DNA from: Leptospira levettii
Lineage (GTDB): Bacteria > Spirochaetota > Leptospiria > Leptospirales > Leptospiraceae
Assembly (NCBI RefSeq): GCF_002812085.1
Contig: NZ_NPDM01000005.1
Span: 62,001 to 126,000, forward strand
DNA length: 64,000 nt
Direction: 5' to 3'
Shown here: positions 17,794 to 27,070 of the stretch, one piece after another
Numbering within the stretch: the stretch's first letter is position 1
Layout of the letters: every line of letters begins with the position of its first letter
Notes under the pieces: model-generated
Seen by the model: the letters and a program-made list of their open reading frames with translations, nothing else
The model's database searches: none
What the model was told of the DNA's origin: nothing
Program-made: the position numbers and the translations under genes

Positions 17794-20700
17794 ATGAGTA
17801 TTGCTTCTTTTTCGATCAAACGCCCCATTTTCATTTCATCCCTCGTGATCATCATGGTGATCACAGGATACATTTCCTTAAAACGAATCGGTGTGGATTT
17901 ATTCCCAGATATTAACATTCCATTTGTTGTGGTGTCCACTGTGTACCCAGGAGCTGGCCCGGAAGAAATTGAGACTTCCATCTCCAAACCCTTGGAAGAG
18001 GAACTCAGTTCCATCTCAGGACTCAAAAGGATCACTTCGCGAAACCAAGAAGGGATCTCTCTTGTATTCGCTGAGTTTAGTTTGACCACCGATATCAAAT
18101 ATGCCGAACAACAAGTACGGGATAAAACAGCAAGGGTCAAACCACTGTTCCCAGAATCATCGAAAGAACCTCTCGTTCAAAGGTTTGATCCCTCAGACCA
18201 GCCGATTATGCGAATCTCTTTATTTGCGGATTTACCAGAAGGTGAATTGTACGATTTAGCAAAAGAAAAAATCAAAACCAAATTAGAACAGGTAAATAAC
18301 GTTGGTGCGGTGAAGATTATCGGTGGAGCTCGCCGTGAGATTCATATCGAACTTGATCGAAACAAAATCAACGCTTACCAAGTACCTGCCATTGCCATTG
18401 GGAACCAAATCAAAAATTCTGGTGTGAACATCCCTGCCGGAAAAGTAGAAGGTGGAGAAAAAGAAACTTCTTTCCGTACGGTTGCAAAATACGAATCATT
18501 ATCCCAAATTGAGAACACCGTTGTTTCGTTTGGTGGTGAATTTGGTAGAGGGGTACTTGTCAAAGACCTTGGCCAAGTCAAAGATACATTACAGGACCGA
18601 CAAACCCGTGGTCTTTTGTATGCTCCCATCAAAACAGAAGAACACGAAGAACCTTCTATTATTGGAAAATTATTATTCAAATACGAAGCACCGAAAAAAG
18701 AGCGAGTTCAAAAAACAGCTCTTTTCTTAGATGTTTACAAACAATCGGGAGCAAACACCGTTGAAGTAGCCGATGGTATCTTAACAAAAATTAATACCAT
18801 CAATGACCAAATCAAAGATATGAAAGGCACTCCAAAAGTCATCCTCATACGAGATGGCTCTAAATGGATCCGCGCTAATATTGAAGATGTAACTCTTGCT
18901 ATTATTTTAGGAATTTTTCTCGCCGTTTTAGTTGTGTATCTCTTCCTAGGGAACGTTCGTTCTACCATTATCACTGGTATGGCACTCCCCAACTCAATGT
19001 TAGGTGCTTTTATCATCATGTATGCCATGGGATTTACCATGAATGTGATGACACTTCTTGCCTTATCACTTGCGGTAGGACTCCTTGTGGATGATGCGAT
19101 TGTGGTTAGGGAAAATATTTTCCGTAAACTGGAAGAAGGAGAATCGGTCATTGTTGCCGCCCGTAAAGGAACTGAAGAAGTGACGTTGGCGGTGATTGGA
19201 ACCTCTCTCACAGTGATTGCGGTTTTCCTTCCCATTGGATTTTTATCAGGAATTGTGGGTCAGTTTTTCAAACAGTTTGGACTCACAGTAGTCTTTGCCA
19301 TGATCATTTCTCTTTTTGATGGTCTGACTGTTGCACCAATGTTATCTGCTTATTTTGCGGGCAAAACTGACATTCACAAAGAGAAGAATTTTGTTCTCCG
19401 CTATTTTGATAAGTTCCAAGATTTCCTAGACAGAATGTACGCTGTGATTATGAAGTTTGCCCTAAAAAAACCTTGGGCTGTCATTTTACTCACAATTCTT
19501 ACACTCATCACAAGTATCTTTTCTCTTGCCTTTGTGAAAAAGACCTTCCTTCCTGCAAACGATCAGGGAGAATTTATGGTGAATGTGGAGATGGCACCAG
19601 GGACTTCCTTAACGGGGACTTCTGAAGTGGTAGAACAAATCCAAAATGAGATCATCAAAAACGTTCCCGAATTAGAATTATTGGCAACAGTAGTAGGAAA
19701 TAGTGATGGAGAATCCAATATCGCTACGATTGGTGTTGCCTTACTTCCCTCTGAATACCGCAAACGTACAACAGCAGATGTAAAAGACCAAATCAGAGAT
19801 TTTCTAAAAGCATATCCACATGCAAGACCAAAGGTTAACGACTATTCTGCGATAGGTGGTGGGGTACAATATCCATTTAACCTTAATTTAAAAGGGGAAA
19901 ATCTAAAAGATTTGGAAACCTATTCATTTAAGGTAATGGATGAACTTAGGAAAATTCCAGACTTAACTGATGTGGACACAACGTACAGAACAGGAAAACC
20001 AGAATTCCAAGTGGTACCAGATCGTGCAAAAATGCAAACCGTTGGTGTGGTGGCAGGTGTCATGGGAGCAGAACTTCGTTACCACATCGAAGGGGGAGAA
20101 GTTGCCAAATACCTTGAAAATGGAATTGAATATGATGTTAGGTTGCGTCTGAAGGAAGAACAACGAAATTTACGTAAGTCTTTCTATGAAACAAGAGTGC
20201 CAAACATTCAAAACAAACTCATTCCACTAAGTGCAATTGCAGATGGTAAAGAAAGTACATCCCCAGCAAGGATCATTCGTGAAGACAGATCTAGGGTTGT
20301 TCCTATCAATGCAAACCTTGCACCCGGTGGTGCCATTGCTTCCGCTTCTGAATCTGCAGTCAAAATCCTAAAGGAAAAATTGCCACCACCTCCTGGTATC
20401 ACGTATTCGTTTGTGGGACAATCAGAAGACTTCAAAGAATTGTTACAAAACATCGTACTTGCCTTTGGAATGGCGCTTATCTTCATTTATCTTGTGTTAG
20501 CTTCTCTATATGAGTCTTTTATCACACCGATCACGATTTTGTTTGCCATTCCTCCCGCAATTTCGGGTGCCTTTTTTGCACTCGCTTTAACTGGTGAAAT
20601 GTTAAACTTATTTAGTATGATTGGACTCATCCTACTAATGGGTCTTGTTGCTAAAAACTCCATCTTACTTGTTGACCATGCGATGCTTGCCATGAAAGAA

Positions 20701-20997
20701 CATGGTATGTCTAGAAACGATGCTATCTTTGATGCGGGTGCAAAACGATTGAGACCAATCCTTATGACATCCCTTGCGATGATTGCAGGGACATTGCCAA
20801 TTGCACTTGGGATTGGTGAAGCCTCTAAATCGAGAACGGCAATGGGGATTGCCATCATTGGTGGACTCATCCTATCGACACTCATCACACTCATCGTGGT
20901 ACCTGCCGTTTTTGGATACATTGATCGACTCAGAGAGAAAATTGAAGGTGCCTTCCGACCAGACTACGAAATCCGACCTGAGGATTTAGAGGGATAA
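17794..20997 (+). CDS. RND-family efflux permease (HAE1/AcrB-like)
   Basis: 1067 aa, the full length for an AcrB-type transporter. It begins MSIASFSIKRPIFISSLVI, followed by the porter-domain motif FPDINIPFVVVSTVYPGAGPEE. The fourth-helix Asp pair is seen in AVGLLVDDAIVVREN, and the second repeat has GLVAKNSILLVDHA. It exports drugs, lipids or other hydrophobic compounds with proton import. No membrane-fusion protein or outer-membrane channel gene is beside it, so partners must be encoded elsewhere. A strong terminator follows. Confidence 0.95.
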   Translation: MSIASFSIKRPIFISSLVIIMVITGYISLKRIGVDLFPDINIPFVVVSTVYPGAGPEEIETSISKPLEEELSSISGLKRITSRNQEGISLVFAEFSLTTDIKYAEQQVRDKTARVKPLFPESSKEPLVQRFDPSDQPIMRISLFADLPEGELYDLAKEKIKTKLEQVNNVGAVKIIGGARREIHIELDRNKINAYQVPAIAIGNQIKNSGVNIPAGKVEGGEKETSFRTVAKYESLSQIENTVVSFGGEFGRGVLVKDLGQVKDTLQDRQTRGLLYAPIKTEEHEEPSIIGKLLFKYEAPKKERVQKTALFLDVYKQSGANTVEVADGILTKINTINDQIKDMKGTPKVILIRDGSKWIRANIEDVTLAIILGIFLAVLVVYLFLGNVRSTIITGMALPNSMLGAFIIMYAMGFTMNVMTLLALSLAVGLLVDDAIVVRENIFRKLEEGESVIVAARKGTEEVTLAVIGTSLTVIAVFLPIGFLSGIVGQFFKQFGLTVVFAMIISLFDGLTVAPMLSAYFAGKTDIHKEKNFVLRYFDKFQDFLDRMYAVIMKFALKKPWAVILLTILTLITSIFSLAFVKKTFLPANDQGEFMVNVEMAPGTSLTGTSEVVEQIQNEIIKNVPELELLATVVGNSDGESNIATIGVALLPSEYRKRTTADVKDQIRDFLKAYPHARPKVNDYSAIGGGVQYPFNLNLKGENLKDLETYSFKVMDELRKIPDLTDVDTTYRTGKPEFQVVPDRAKMQTVGVVAGVMGAELRYHIEGGEVAKYLENGIEYDVRLRLKEEQRNLRKSFYETRVPNIQNKLIPLSAIADGKESTSPARIIREDRSRVVPINANLAPGGAIASASESAVKILKEKLPPPPGITYSFVGQSEDFKELLQNIVLAFGMALIFIYLVLASLYESFITPITILFAIPPAISGAFFALALTGEMLNLFSMIGLILLMGLVAKNSILLVDHAMLAMKEHGMSRNDAIFDAGAKRLRPILMTSLAMIAGTLPIALGIGEASKSRTAMGIAIIGGLILSTLITLIVVPAVFGYIDRLREKIEGAFRPDYEIRPEDLEG

Positions 20998-21000
20998 CTG

Positions 21001-21037
21001 AAATCTCACCCTTAGATACGGGTGAGATTTTCATTTT
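21001..21037 (+). terminator. Rho-independent terminator after the RND gene
   Basis: Perfect 11-bp stem AAATCTCACCC / GGGTGAGATTT with an 8-nt loop, ending in a T-rich tract. It starts 3 bp after the RND stop codon. Confidence 0.9.
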
Positions 21038-21077
21038 AAACTTGCCCAAACATTGAATTTGGTGTTCTCTAGCATTC

Positions 21078-21440
21078 ATGTCTAGCGAACGCCGCATTTA
21101 CAATCGTATCTCTGAAAAAGTCCATCTCACCTACCGGGTGATCCAATCGGGTGCTGGTTCGGCTCAGTTTTTGCCTAGTGACAAAGGGGAAGGGGACTCA
21201 CAAGATATCTCAGAAGGTGGGTTACTCTTTCGTACGAAGGAACCAATGCCATTGGGAACAAGGCTTGAATTGGAATTACGATTCCCTGATGTAAAATATG
21301 TTTTGTACCCAAAGGCAAAGGTAGTTCGATTAGAAGAATTTGGTGAAGGTGCTTTTTACGAAGTAGGACTTGAATTCAACCAAATCTTCGATGATGATAA
21401 AAAACTTCTATTGGAACATATCAAAAAACTAGAAGTATGA
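21078..21440 (+). CDS. PilZ-domain protein (probable c-di-GMP effector)
   Basis: 120 aa, essentially one PilZ domain. The RxxxR motif (SERRIYNR, residues 4-10) and the D-x-S-x-x-G motif (DISEGG, residues 43-48) are both intact, so c-di-GMP binding is expected. The partner process cannot be read from sequence; the histidine-kinase gene begins 72 bp downstream. Confidence 0.9.
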   Translation: MSSERRIYNRISEKVHLTYRVIQSGAGSAQFLPSDKGEGDSQDISEGGLLFRTKEPMPLGTRLELELRFPDVKYVLYPKAKVVRLEEFGEGAFYEVGLEFNQIFDDDKKLLLEHIKKLEV

Positions 21441-21512
21441 TGAAAATCTTCATTCCCTACCAAACAAAGAATTGGTAGATTTATTAACATTCGAGTTTTC
21501 TATCACAAACTT

Positions 21513-22721
21513 TTGGGCAAACAATTTGACCCAATTTCATTAATTGCCGTTTATTCCGAAATCTTAAACAAACTGTATTTTTTAGGATTCGCCTATACCC
21601 TTGCGTATGCTCATAGCGTTTATTTGGAGTGGGGCAAAGTTGACCTTACAAATTGTTATCTTTCGTTTTCACAACTCATCATCAGTTTAAGTTTAGTTGG
21701 TATCTCTTTGTTTTATCGAACAGTGAATGCCAATATTACTAAACTCGTTCGAATTTTGTTTTTTTCCTTAGTCTTAATCGAAATCGAAACTGGCTTTCAT
21801 GATCCATCAATCCCTTACTTTGATCCAAGGAATTGGTTAACCATCATCGCTCTCATTGGCACAAATTCATTTTTTTATCCAGGACTTGTTTGGCAGTTTA
21901 TTTTTGAATGGACCCTTGTGTTTTTCATTTATTTATTACGAGTTTTCATCCAAAATGATTCTTTGATACCTGAAGAAACATGGAGAGAGATGTCTACAAC
22001 GGTTCCATTATTTTTAGTTTCTTTTTTCTTAAACCATTGGTGGTTCCAAACTCGTTACATCGCAGCGTATCGTGGTATGTTACTCGAAGAAAAACGTAGA
22101 ACATTTTTCCAAGACATCCATGATAGTTTGGGTTCTAAACTCACAGACTTAGTCTTACTCTGCCAAACATTGGAGTCCCATTCAGTAGAAACTACAACTG
22201 TTTTGATCCATAAAATCAAAGAACTTTCTTCCGATGCACTGGAATCCTTACGGAACCAAGTAAAAGAAGAAGACCAAAGAGAAATTTTACAGGAATCTCT
22301 AATCGATGGTCTCCAACTCCTTGTTAAAAAAAGATATAAAATGTTAGGTAGGGAAATTTTAATCCAAAGCGAAACCCTTATGGACCGTTTGGTATCAATC
22401 AAAGAACCAGAAACTGCGCATCATATATTACAAATCTTTAATGAAATTAGTACCAATGATTTAAGGCATGGCAGTGGAAAAACAATTTGTTGTTTAGAGG
22501 AAACTGAAAATTCCATCTCCATTGAATTTGCCACAGAGAACAAAAAAACACAAGCAGAGTCTCCGAATCTAAATATTGGTAATCCTGAATCATTTTGGAA
22601 TTTGGGGATCGGAGAAAAAGGGATTGAACAAAGAATCCAATTCCTCAATGGTCAATTAGAGATTCATCCTTCTCCTTACTCTATCAAAATGGAAATCCCT
22701 AAAACATTATTTCTATTATGA
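21513..22721 (+). CDS. Membrane sensor histidine kinase, NarL-type (HisKA_3)
   Basis: 402 aa, read from a TTG at 21513; no in-frame ATG exists before residue 160, and a stop at 21441 limits upstream extension. About five membrane helices fill residues 17-180. The H-box DIHDSLGSKLTDL puts the phospho-His at 203, typical of HisKA_3. The ATPase domain has an N-box (NEISTNDLRHG) and a G-rich stretch (NLGIGEKGIEQRIQ), but the D-x-G-x-G G1 box is not recognisable. Its stop overlaps the regulator start (ATGA). Confidence 0.85.
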   Translation: MGKQFDPISLIAVYSEILNKLYFLGFAYTLAYAHSVYLEWGKVDLTNCYLSFSQLIISLSLVGISLFYRTVNANITKLVRILFFSLVLIEIETGFHDPSIPYFDPRNWLTIIALIGTNSFFYPGLVWQFIFEWTLVFFIYLLRVFIQNDSLIPEETWREMSTTVPLFLVSFFLNHWWFQTRYIAAYRGMLLEEKRRTFFQDIHDSLGSKLTDLVLLCQTLESHSVETTTVLIHKIKELSSDALESLRNQVKEEDQREILQESLIDGLQLLVKKRYKMLGREILIQSETLMDRLVSIKEPETAHHILQIFNEISTNDLRHGSGKTICCLEETENSISIEFATENKKTQAESPNLNIGNPESFWNLGIGEKGIEQRIQFLNGQLEIHPSPYSIKMEIPKTLFLL

Positions 22722-23380
22722 CTCTAATCAATATTGGCATCATTGAAGACAATCCTGATTATTTAGAATCGTTAGTTGCTGTATTAAAAACAAGAGATAC
22801 ACTTTCTATCACAACTTGGAATTCTGCAGAAACATTCGATTCAAATCCTCCGAAGGAAGAATTACATTTATTGATTCTTGATATTGGTCTTCCAGGTGCC
22901 AGTGGTATCGATGTTTTAAAAAAATACCATACTGTTGATGTGAGGAAAAGTCTTGTGATCTCTTCTTTACAAACAGATGATGTGATCTTTGCCGCGATCA
23001 AACTCGGTGCATCAGGTTATATCTGGAAGTCAGAATTGGAATCCCTTTGGGAAACCATCCAAACAATTTTGGAGGGGGGGAGTGTGATTTCTCCTTCCAT
23101 CGCCACAAAAGTATTGTTAGCATTTCGAAAACCAGAAACTAGTCCAACCTTGGGTTCCAATCCAAAAAAAGAAAAAGAATTGGGTTTAGAAGTTTTATCA
23201 CCTAGAGAAAGGCAAATTTTAGAACTCATCATTGAAGGAGATACTCCCCAACAAATTGCCCAATTGTTTGGAACAACCATCGGGACTGTCAGGCAACAAA
23301 TCAAAACCATCTACAAAAAACTCCAAGTGAATACCAGGGTCCAAATGTTAAAAAAGGCGAGGGTATTTGGTATCTTCTGA
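22718..23380 (+). CDS. NarL/FixJ-type response regulator
   Basis: 220 aa. The receiver has an acidic pair E10/D11, phospho-acceptor Asp55 (LILDIGLPG), SS at the Thr position and WKSE with the conserved Lys. A LuxR-type helix-turn-helix fills the C-terminus (LSPRERQILELIIEGDTPQQ … GTVRQQIKTIYKKLQV). It is translationally coupled to the kinase by a 4-bp overlap. Target genes are not evident. Confidence 0.93.
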   Translation: MTLINIGIIEDNPDYLESLVAVLKTRDTLSITTWNSAETFDSNPPKEELHLLILDIGLPGASGIDVLKKYHTVDVRKSLVISSLQTDDVIFAAIKLGASGYIWKSELESLWETIQTILEGGSVISPSIATKVLLAFRKPETSPTLGSNPKKEKELGLEVLSPRERQILELIIEGDTPQQIAQLFGTTIGTVRQQIKTIYKKLQVNTRVQMLKKARVFGIF

Positions 23381-23636
23381 TTGGTTTGTGGTATTCTTTT
23401 TATCCCATTTGGTAGATAGACGAATCTATCATTCTCCCTTATAATAGAACCCGAATTCAGAGCATTTTTCTCTTTTAGGATTTTTTAAACGATTTGGTCT
23501 TCTTTTTTGTTACTTACTTTCGATTTTTCCTTTGGTTCGGTGTTTATTTCACCATCCTATTTTTTGTGAATTTTATCCTTTAATTCACCCTCTTTTGCAT
23601 TGGACTTTTCCTTTAAATGAATGATAACTTTATAAT

Positions 23637-23671
23637 ACACCATCGTGATCAGTCACGGTGGTGTTTTTTTT
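23637..23671 (+). terminator. Rho-independent terminator at the end of a 256-bp gene-free stretch
   Basis: A 12-bp stem with one G-T pair (ACACCATCGTGA / TCACGGTGGTGT), a 4-nt loop and a T8 run, oriented on plus. It lies 256 bp after the response-regulator stop. The intervening DNA is T-rich with a small hairpin GATAGA-CGAA-TCTATC near 23416 and no open frame, so it is either a long 3' UTR or the site of a short transcript. Confidence 0.85.
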
Positions 23672-24785
23672 ACTTCCCGAGGAGAGATTTGATTTCTCGA
23701 AGGAGTGTGGATTTCCCACTCATCAATTTGGATTCAGACAGGCTTATGGCTTCTTTTTTCCCGTCTGTTGCAAAAAACTGATCCAACACGGCTTCCCGTA
23801 AGGATTCTTCAAACCAAGTTTTGGTTTGGTCTTCGCGATTTTTCACATAATATCCGTTTGATTTTGTGGTGGAGATGTAGTCTAGGATGAGTTTCCAAAT
23901 TTCGTCGATCCCTTTTCCACCTAACCCACTGCAAGTGGTGGCACGAGGTGTCCATTTGGATTCAGGGGCAGGGAAGAGGTGGAGAGCCGATTCATATTCG
24001 GCGCGGGCACGAGAGGCATACGCTTCATTGGGACCATCGGCTTTGTTGATGGCAATGAGATCTGCCATCTCCATAATCCCCCGTTTGATCCCTTGGAGTT
24101 CGTCTCCTGCACCTGCAAGCATCAGTAACAAAAAGAAATCCACCATGGAGTGGACTTGGGTTTCCGATTGGCCGACACCCACAGTTTCAATGATGATGGT
24201 ATCAAATCCAGCAGCCTCACAAAGATACATACTTTCGCGAGTTTTCCTCGCGACTCCCCCAAGCGAACCACTGCTAGGTGAAGGTCGTATGAATGCATGT
24301 TCGGCTTTCGACAAAACTTCCATTCTTGTTTTATCCCCAAGGATGGAACCTCTTGTGCGCTGGCTACTCGGGTCAATGGCGAGTACTGCGAGTTTTCGGT
24401 TTTGTTCGAGGATGTAACTTCCAAAACTTTCAATGAAAGTGGATTTTCCCACTCCAGGAACCCCTGTAATCCCAATGCGAATGGAGTTTCCTACTTTTGG
24501 CATCACAAGCTCCAAGATGGCTTGGGCTTTGTCATTGTGTTCTTCCAAATTACTTTCCACAAGGGTGATGGCTTTGGAGAGGGCAGTTCGGTTTCCCGTT
24601 ACAATTCCTTCTGCGAGAGATTCTGGCGAGGTCTCTTTTTTGGATAAGGATTTTCGTTGTTCTTTGATATAAGGAGAGATGGCAGGAGCGTCCGCAACAC
24701 CAGGATTGACAGAAAGAGCAGACTTCGCCACTCCTTTGTCAGTCGAACGATTTGGTTTCTGTGGGTCTTTGTTTTCCTGGTCCAT
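23670..24785 (-). CDS. meaB: MeaB/ArgK-type G protein, methylmalonyl-CoA mutase chaperone
   Basis: 371 aa. The P-loop is GVPGVGKS, then DPSSQRTRGSILGDKTRM, ETVGVGQSE and NKADG, all MeaB signatures. MeaB protects methylmalonyl-CoA mutase and gates delivery of adenosylcobalamin. It has an unusually long N-terminal extension, Lys/Pro/Ser-rich (about 60 residues). The gene lies 146 bp behind the mutase large-subunit gene on the same strand, which confirms its role. Confidence 0.95.
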   Translation of the reverse strand: MDQENKDPQKPNRSTDKGVAKSALSVNPGVADAPAISPYIKEQRKSLSKKETSPESLAEGIVTGNRTALSKAITLVESNLEEHNDKAQAILELVMPKVGNSIRIGITGVPGVGKSTFIESFGSYILEQNRKLAVLAIDPSSQRTRGSILGDKTRMEVLSKAEHAFIRPSPSSGSLGGVARKTRESMYLCEAAGFDTIIIETVGVGQSETQVHSMVDFFLLLMLAGAGDELQGIKRGIMEMADLIAINKADGPNEAYASRARAEYESALHLFPAPESKWTPRATTCSGLGGKGIDEIWKLILDYISTTKSNGYYVKNREDQTKTWFEESLREAVLDQFFATDGKKEAISLSESKLMSGKSTLLREIKSLLGK

Positions 24786-24848
24786 TTGATTTTCTATGAA
24801 GCGTAAAAACGTCTCGGTTGTATTTTGAATCCTGTTTTGTTAAGACAC

Positions 24849-24895
24849 CAAACGAACACCGACTGCCAGTTTGACCAGTCGGTGTCTGTTGTTTG
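24849..24895. promoter_or_regulatory. Long inverted repeat between mutase and meaB genes
   Basis: A perfect 10-bp arm pair (ACACCGACTG / CAGTCGGTGT) at 24856-24865 and 24876-24885 with loop CCAGTTTGAC, flanked by an outer 5-bp pair (CAAAC / GTTTG). No T run follows on minus, so it is not a simple terminator of the mutase transcript. It could be an mRNA processing or stability element, or a protein-binding site. Confidence 0.6.
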
Positions 24896-24931
24896 CTTCG
24901 GAGTTTTTTACCGGAACTTCGCTATTAAGCG

Positions 24932-27070
24932 TTAGGCAGCTCTTCGTTCACCCAGTAACAAATTGAGGATTTGTTTTGCGGCTTCCGAAATCACGGTTCC
25001 TGGTCCAAAAATCGCTGTGGCACCCGATTTGTAGAGGAAGTCGTAGTCTTGTGCTGGGATGACCCCACCCACAACTACGAGCACATCTTCTGCGCCGAGT
25101 TTTTTCAATTCTTCAATCACTTGTGGAACTAAAGTTTTATGCCCTGCTGCAAGCGAAGATACCCCAAGGATGTGGCAGTCGTTTTCTACCACTTGTTTGG
25201 CGACTTCCGCAGGGGTTTGGAAAAGAGGCCCGATATCAACGTCAAACCCCATATCGGCAAAACTGGTGGAGATCACCTTGGCACCACGGTCATGACCATC
25301 TTGTCCCATTTTGGCAACCATGATCCTTGGGCGACGGCCTTCGAGTTTGGCAAATTCGTCTGCTAGAGATCTTGCTTCGATATAACCTTTGTCTTCCGAA
25401 ATTTCTGAGGAGTACACTCCCGAGATGGACCTGATCACAGCTTTATACCTCCCGAATACTTTTTCCATTGCGTATGAAATTTCACCGAGAGAAGCGCGTT
25501 TGCGTGCAGCATCCACTGCGAGTTCGAGTAAGTTTCCATTCCCAGTTTCAGCGCATTTCGTAATGGCGTTTAACGCAGCTTCTACGGCTGTGTTGTCACG
25601 GTCTTTTTTCATTTGTTCGAGTCTTTTGATTTGAGCGAGTCGAACCGCAGTGTTATCGATGTCTAAAATATCAAGTGGAGCTTCCTTATCCAAACGGAAA
25701 CGGTTGACTCCCACAATCACATCCTTCCCTGAATCGATACGAGCTTGTTTTCTTGCGGATGCTTCTTCGATGCGCATCTTTGGAATTCCCGTTTCGATTG
25801 CCTCTGCCATACCACCTAATTTTTGTACTTCGGTGATGAGATCCCATGCTTTGTGGACTAAATCATTTGTGAGTTTTTCCACATAAAAGGATCCACCCCA
25901 AGGGTCGATGACTCGGTGGATGTTGGTTTCTTCTTGTAAGTAAATCTGTGTGTTACGAGCAATCCGTGCTGAAAAGTCAGTCGGAAGGGCAATTGCTTCA
26001 TCGAGTGCATTCGTATGAAGGGACTGTGTGTGGCCAAGAGCTGCTGCCATGGCTTCAATACATGTCCTTCCCACGTTATTGAATGGGTCTTGTTCTGTGA
26101 GAGACCAACCCGATGTTTGGCAGTGGGTTCGAAGTGCAAGAGACTTCGTCGACTTGGGTTGGAATTGGTTAACGATTTTTGCCCAAAGGAGACGCCCTGC
26201 TCGCATCTTGGCAATTTCCATAAAATGGTTCATCCCAATCGCCCAAAAGAAAGAGAGGCGAGGCGCAAATTCATCCACGGAAAGGCCAGAAGCAATCCCT
26301 GTTTTGATGTATTCCCAACCATCCGCAAGTGTATAGGCAAGTTCCAAATCGGCAGTGGCACCCGCTTCTTGCATATGGTATCCGGAGATTGAGATGGAGT
26401 TAAACTTTGGCATGTACTTGGAGGTGTAACCAAAAATGTCAGCGATGATTTTCATCGAATGTTTGGGTGGGTAGATGTAAGTGTTCCGCACCATAAACTC
26501 TTTCAGAATATCATTTTGGATGGTTCCGGAAAGTTTGTCCTTTGTTACCCCTTGTTCTTCTGCTGCTACGATGTAGAAAGCAAGGACAGGGATCACAGCA
26601 CCATTCATGGTCATGGAAACCGACATCTGGTCGAGAGGGATTTGGTCAAAGAGGATCTTCATGTCAAGGACAGAGTCAATCGCAACTCCCGCTTTTCCCA
26701 CGTCTCCCACCACTCGTTCGTGGTCGGAATCATACCCTCTGTGTGTGGCAAGGTCAAAGGCAACAGAAAGTCCCTTTTGTCCTGCCGCTAAGTTTCTACG
26801 ATAAAAGGCATTTGATTCTTCTGCCGTGGAAAATCCTGCGTATTGGCGGATGGTCCAAGGTTTGTTTACATACATAGTGGAATAAGGCCCACGTAGGTAA
26901 GGTGGGATTCCTGCTGCATAGTTTAAATGTTCCATTCCTTCCAAATCGCTAGATTGGTAACGAGATTGGATGGAGATCCCTTCTGCCGTTTGCCAAAGTG
27001 AGATAGACTTTGGGTCCGGTTTTGGGGAGCTAAAAGAAAGTGGGGTATTGGCAAAATTAGGTTTATTCAT
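24932..27070 (-). CDS. Methylmalonyl-CoA mutase large (catalytic) subunit
   Basis: 712 aa, the full length of the catalytic subunit. It interconverts (R)-methylmalonyl-CoA and succinyl-CoA with adenosylcobalamin. The TIM-barrel part has [17 protein letters not shown] and the substrate region [16 protein letters not shown]. The C-terminal cobalamin domain has [12 protein letters not shown], the D-x-H-x-x-G base-off motif, then [12 protein letters not shown]. It overlaps the small-subunit gene by 8 bp. With MeaB it allows propionyl-CoA from odd-chain fatty acids or amino acids to enter the TCA cycle. Confidence 0.97.
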   Translation of the reverse strand: MNKPNFANTPLSFSSPKPDPKSISLWQTAEGISIQSRYQSSDLEGMEHLNYAAGIPPYLRGPYSTMYVNKPWTIRQYAGFSTAEESNAFYRRNLAAGQKGLSVAFDLATHRGYDSDHERVVGDVGKAGVAIDSVLDMKILFDQIPLDQMSVSMTMNGAVIPVLAFYIVAAEEQGVTKDKLSGTIQNDILKEFMVRNTYIYPPKHSMKIIADIFGYTSKYMPKFNSISISGYHMQEAGATADLELAYTLADGWEYIKTGIASGLSVDEFAPRLSFFWAIGMNHFMEIAKMRAGRLLWAKIVNQFQPKSTKSLALRTHCQTSGWSLTEQDPFNNVGRTCIEAMAAALGHTQSLHTNALDEAIALPTDFSARIARNTQIYLQEETNIHRVIDPWGGSFYVEKLTNDLVHKAWDLITEVQKLGGMAEAIETGIPKMRIEEASARKQARIDSGKDVIVGVNRFRLDKEAPLDILDIDNTAVRLAQIKRLEQMKKDRDNTAVEAALNAITKCAETGNGNLLELAVDAARKRASLGEISYAMEKVFGRYKAVIRSISGVYSSEISEDKGYIEARSLADEFAKLEGRRPRIMVAKMGQDGHDRGAKVISTSFADMGFDVDIGPLFQTPAEVAKQVVENDCHILGVSSLAAGHKTLVPQVIEELKKLGAEDVLVVVGGVIPAQDYDFLYKSGATAIFGPGTVISEAAKQILNLLLGERRAA

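Noticed and set aside
17727..18140. 137-aa minus-strand frame at the start of the RND gene
   Set aside because: Antisense to a conserved RND N-terminus; no start signal.
23600..23636. Promoter of a small RNA before the terminator at 23637
   Set aside because: TTGGAC and GATAAC-like hexamers exist, but the transcript would be only the terminator hairpin.
23887..24417. 176-aa plus-strand frame across meaB
   Set aside because: Antisense to the well-supported meaB gene and without protein-like composition.
25858..26877. Several plus- and minus-strand frames over the mutase large subunit
   Set aside because: All are shadows of the conserved mutase reading frame.
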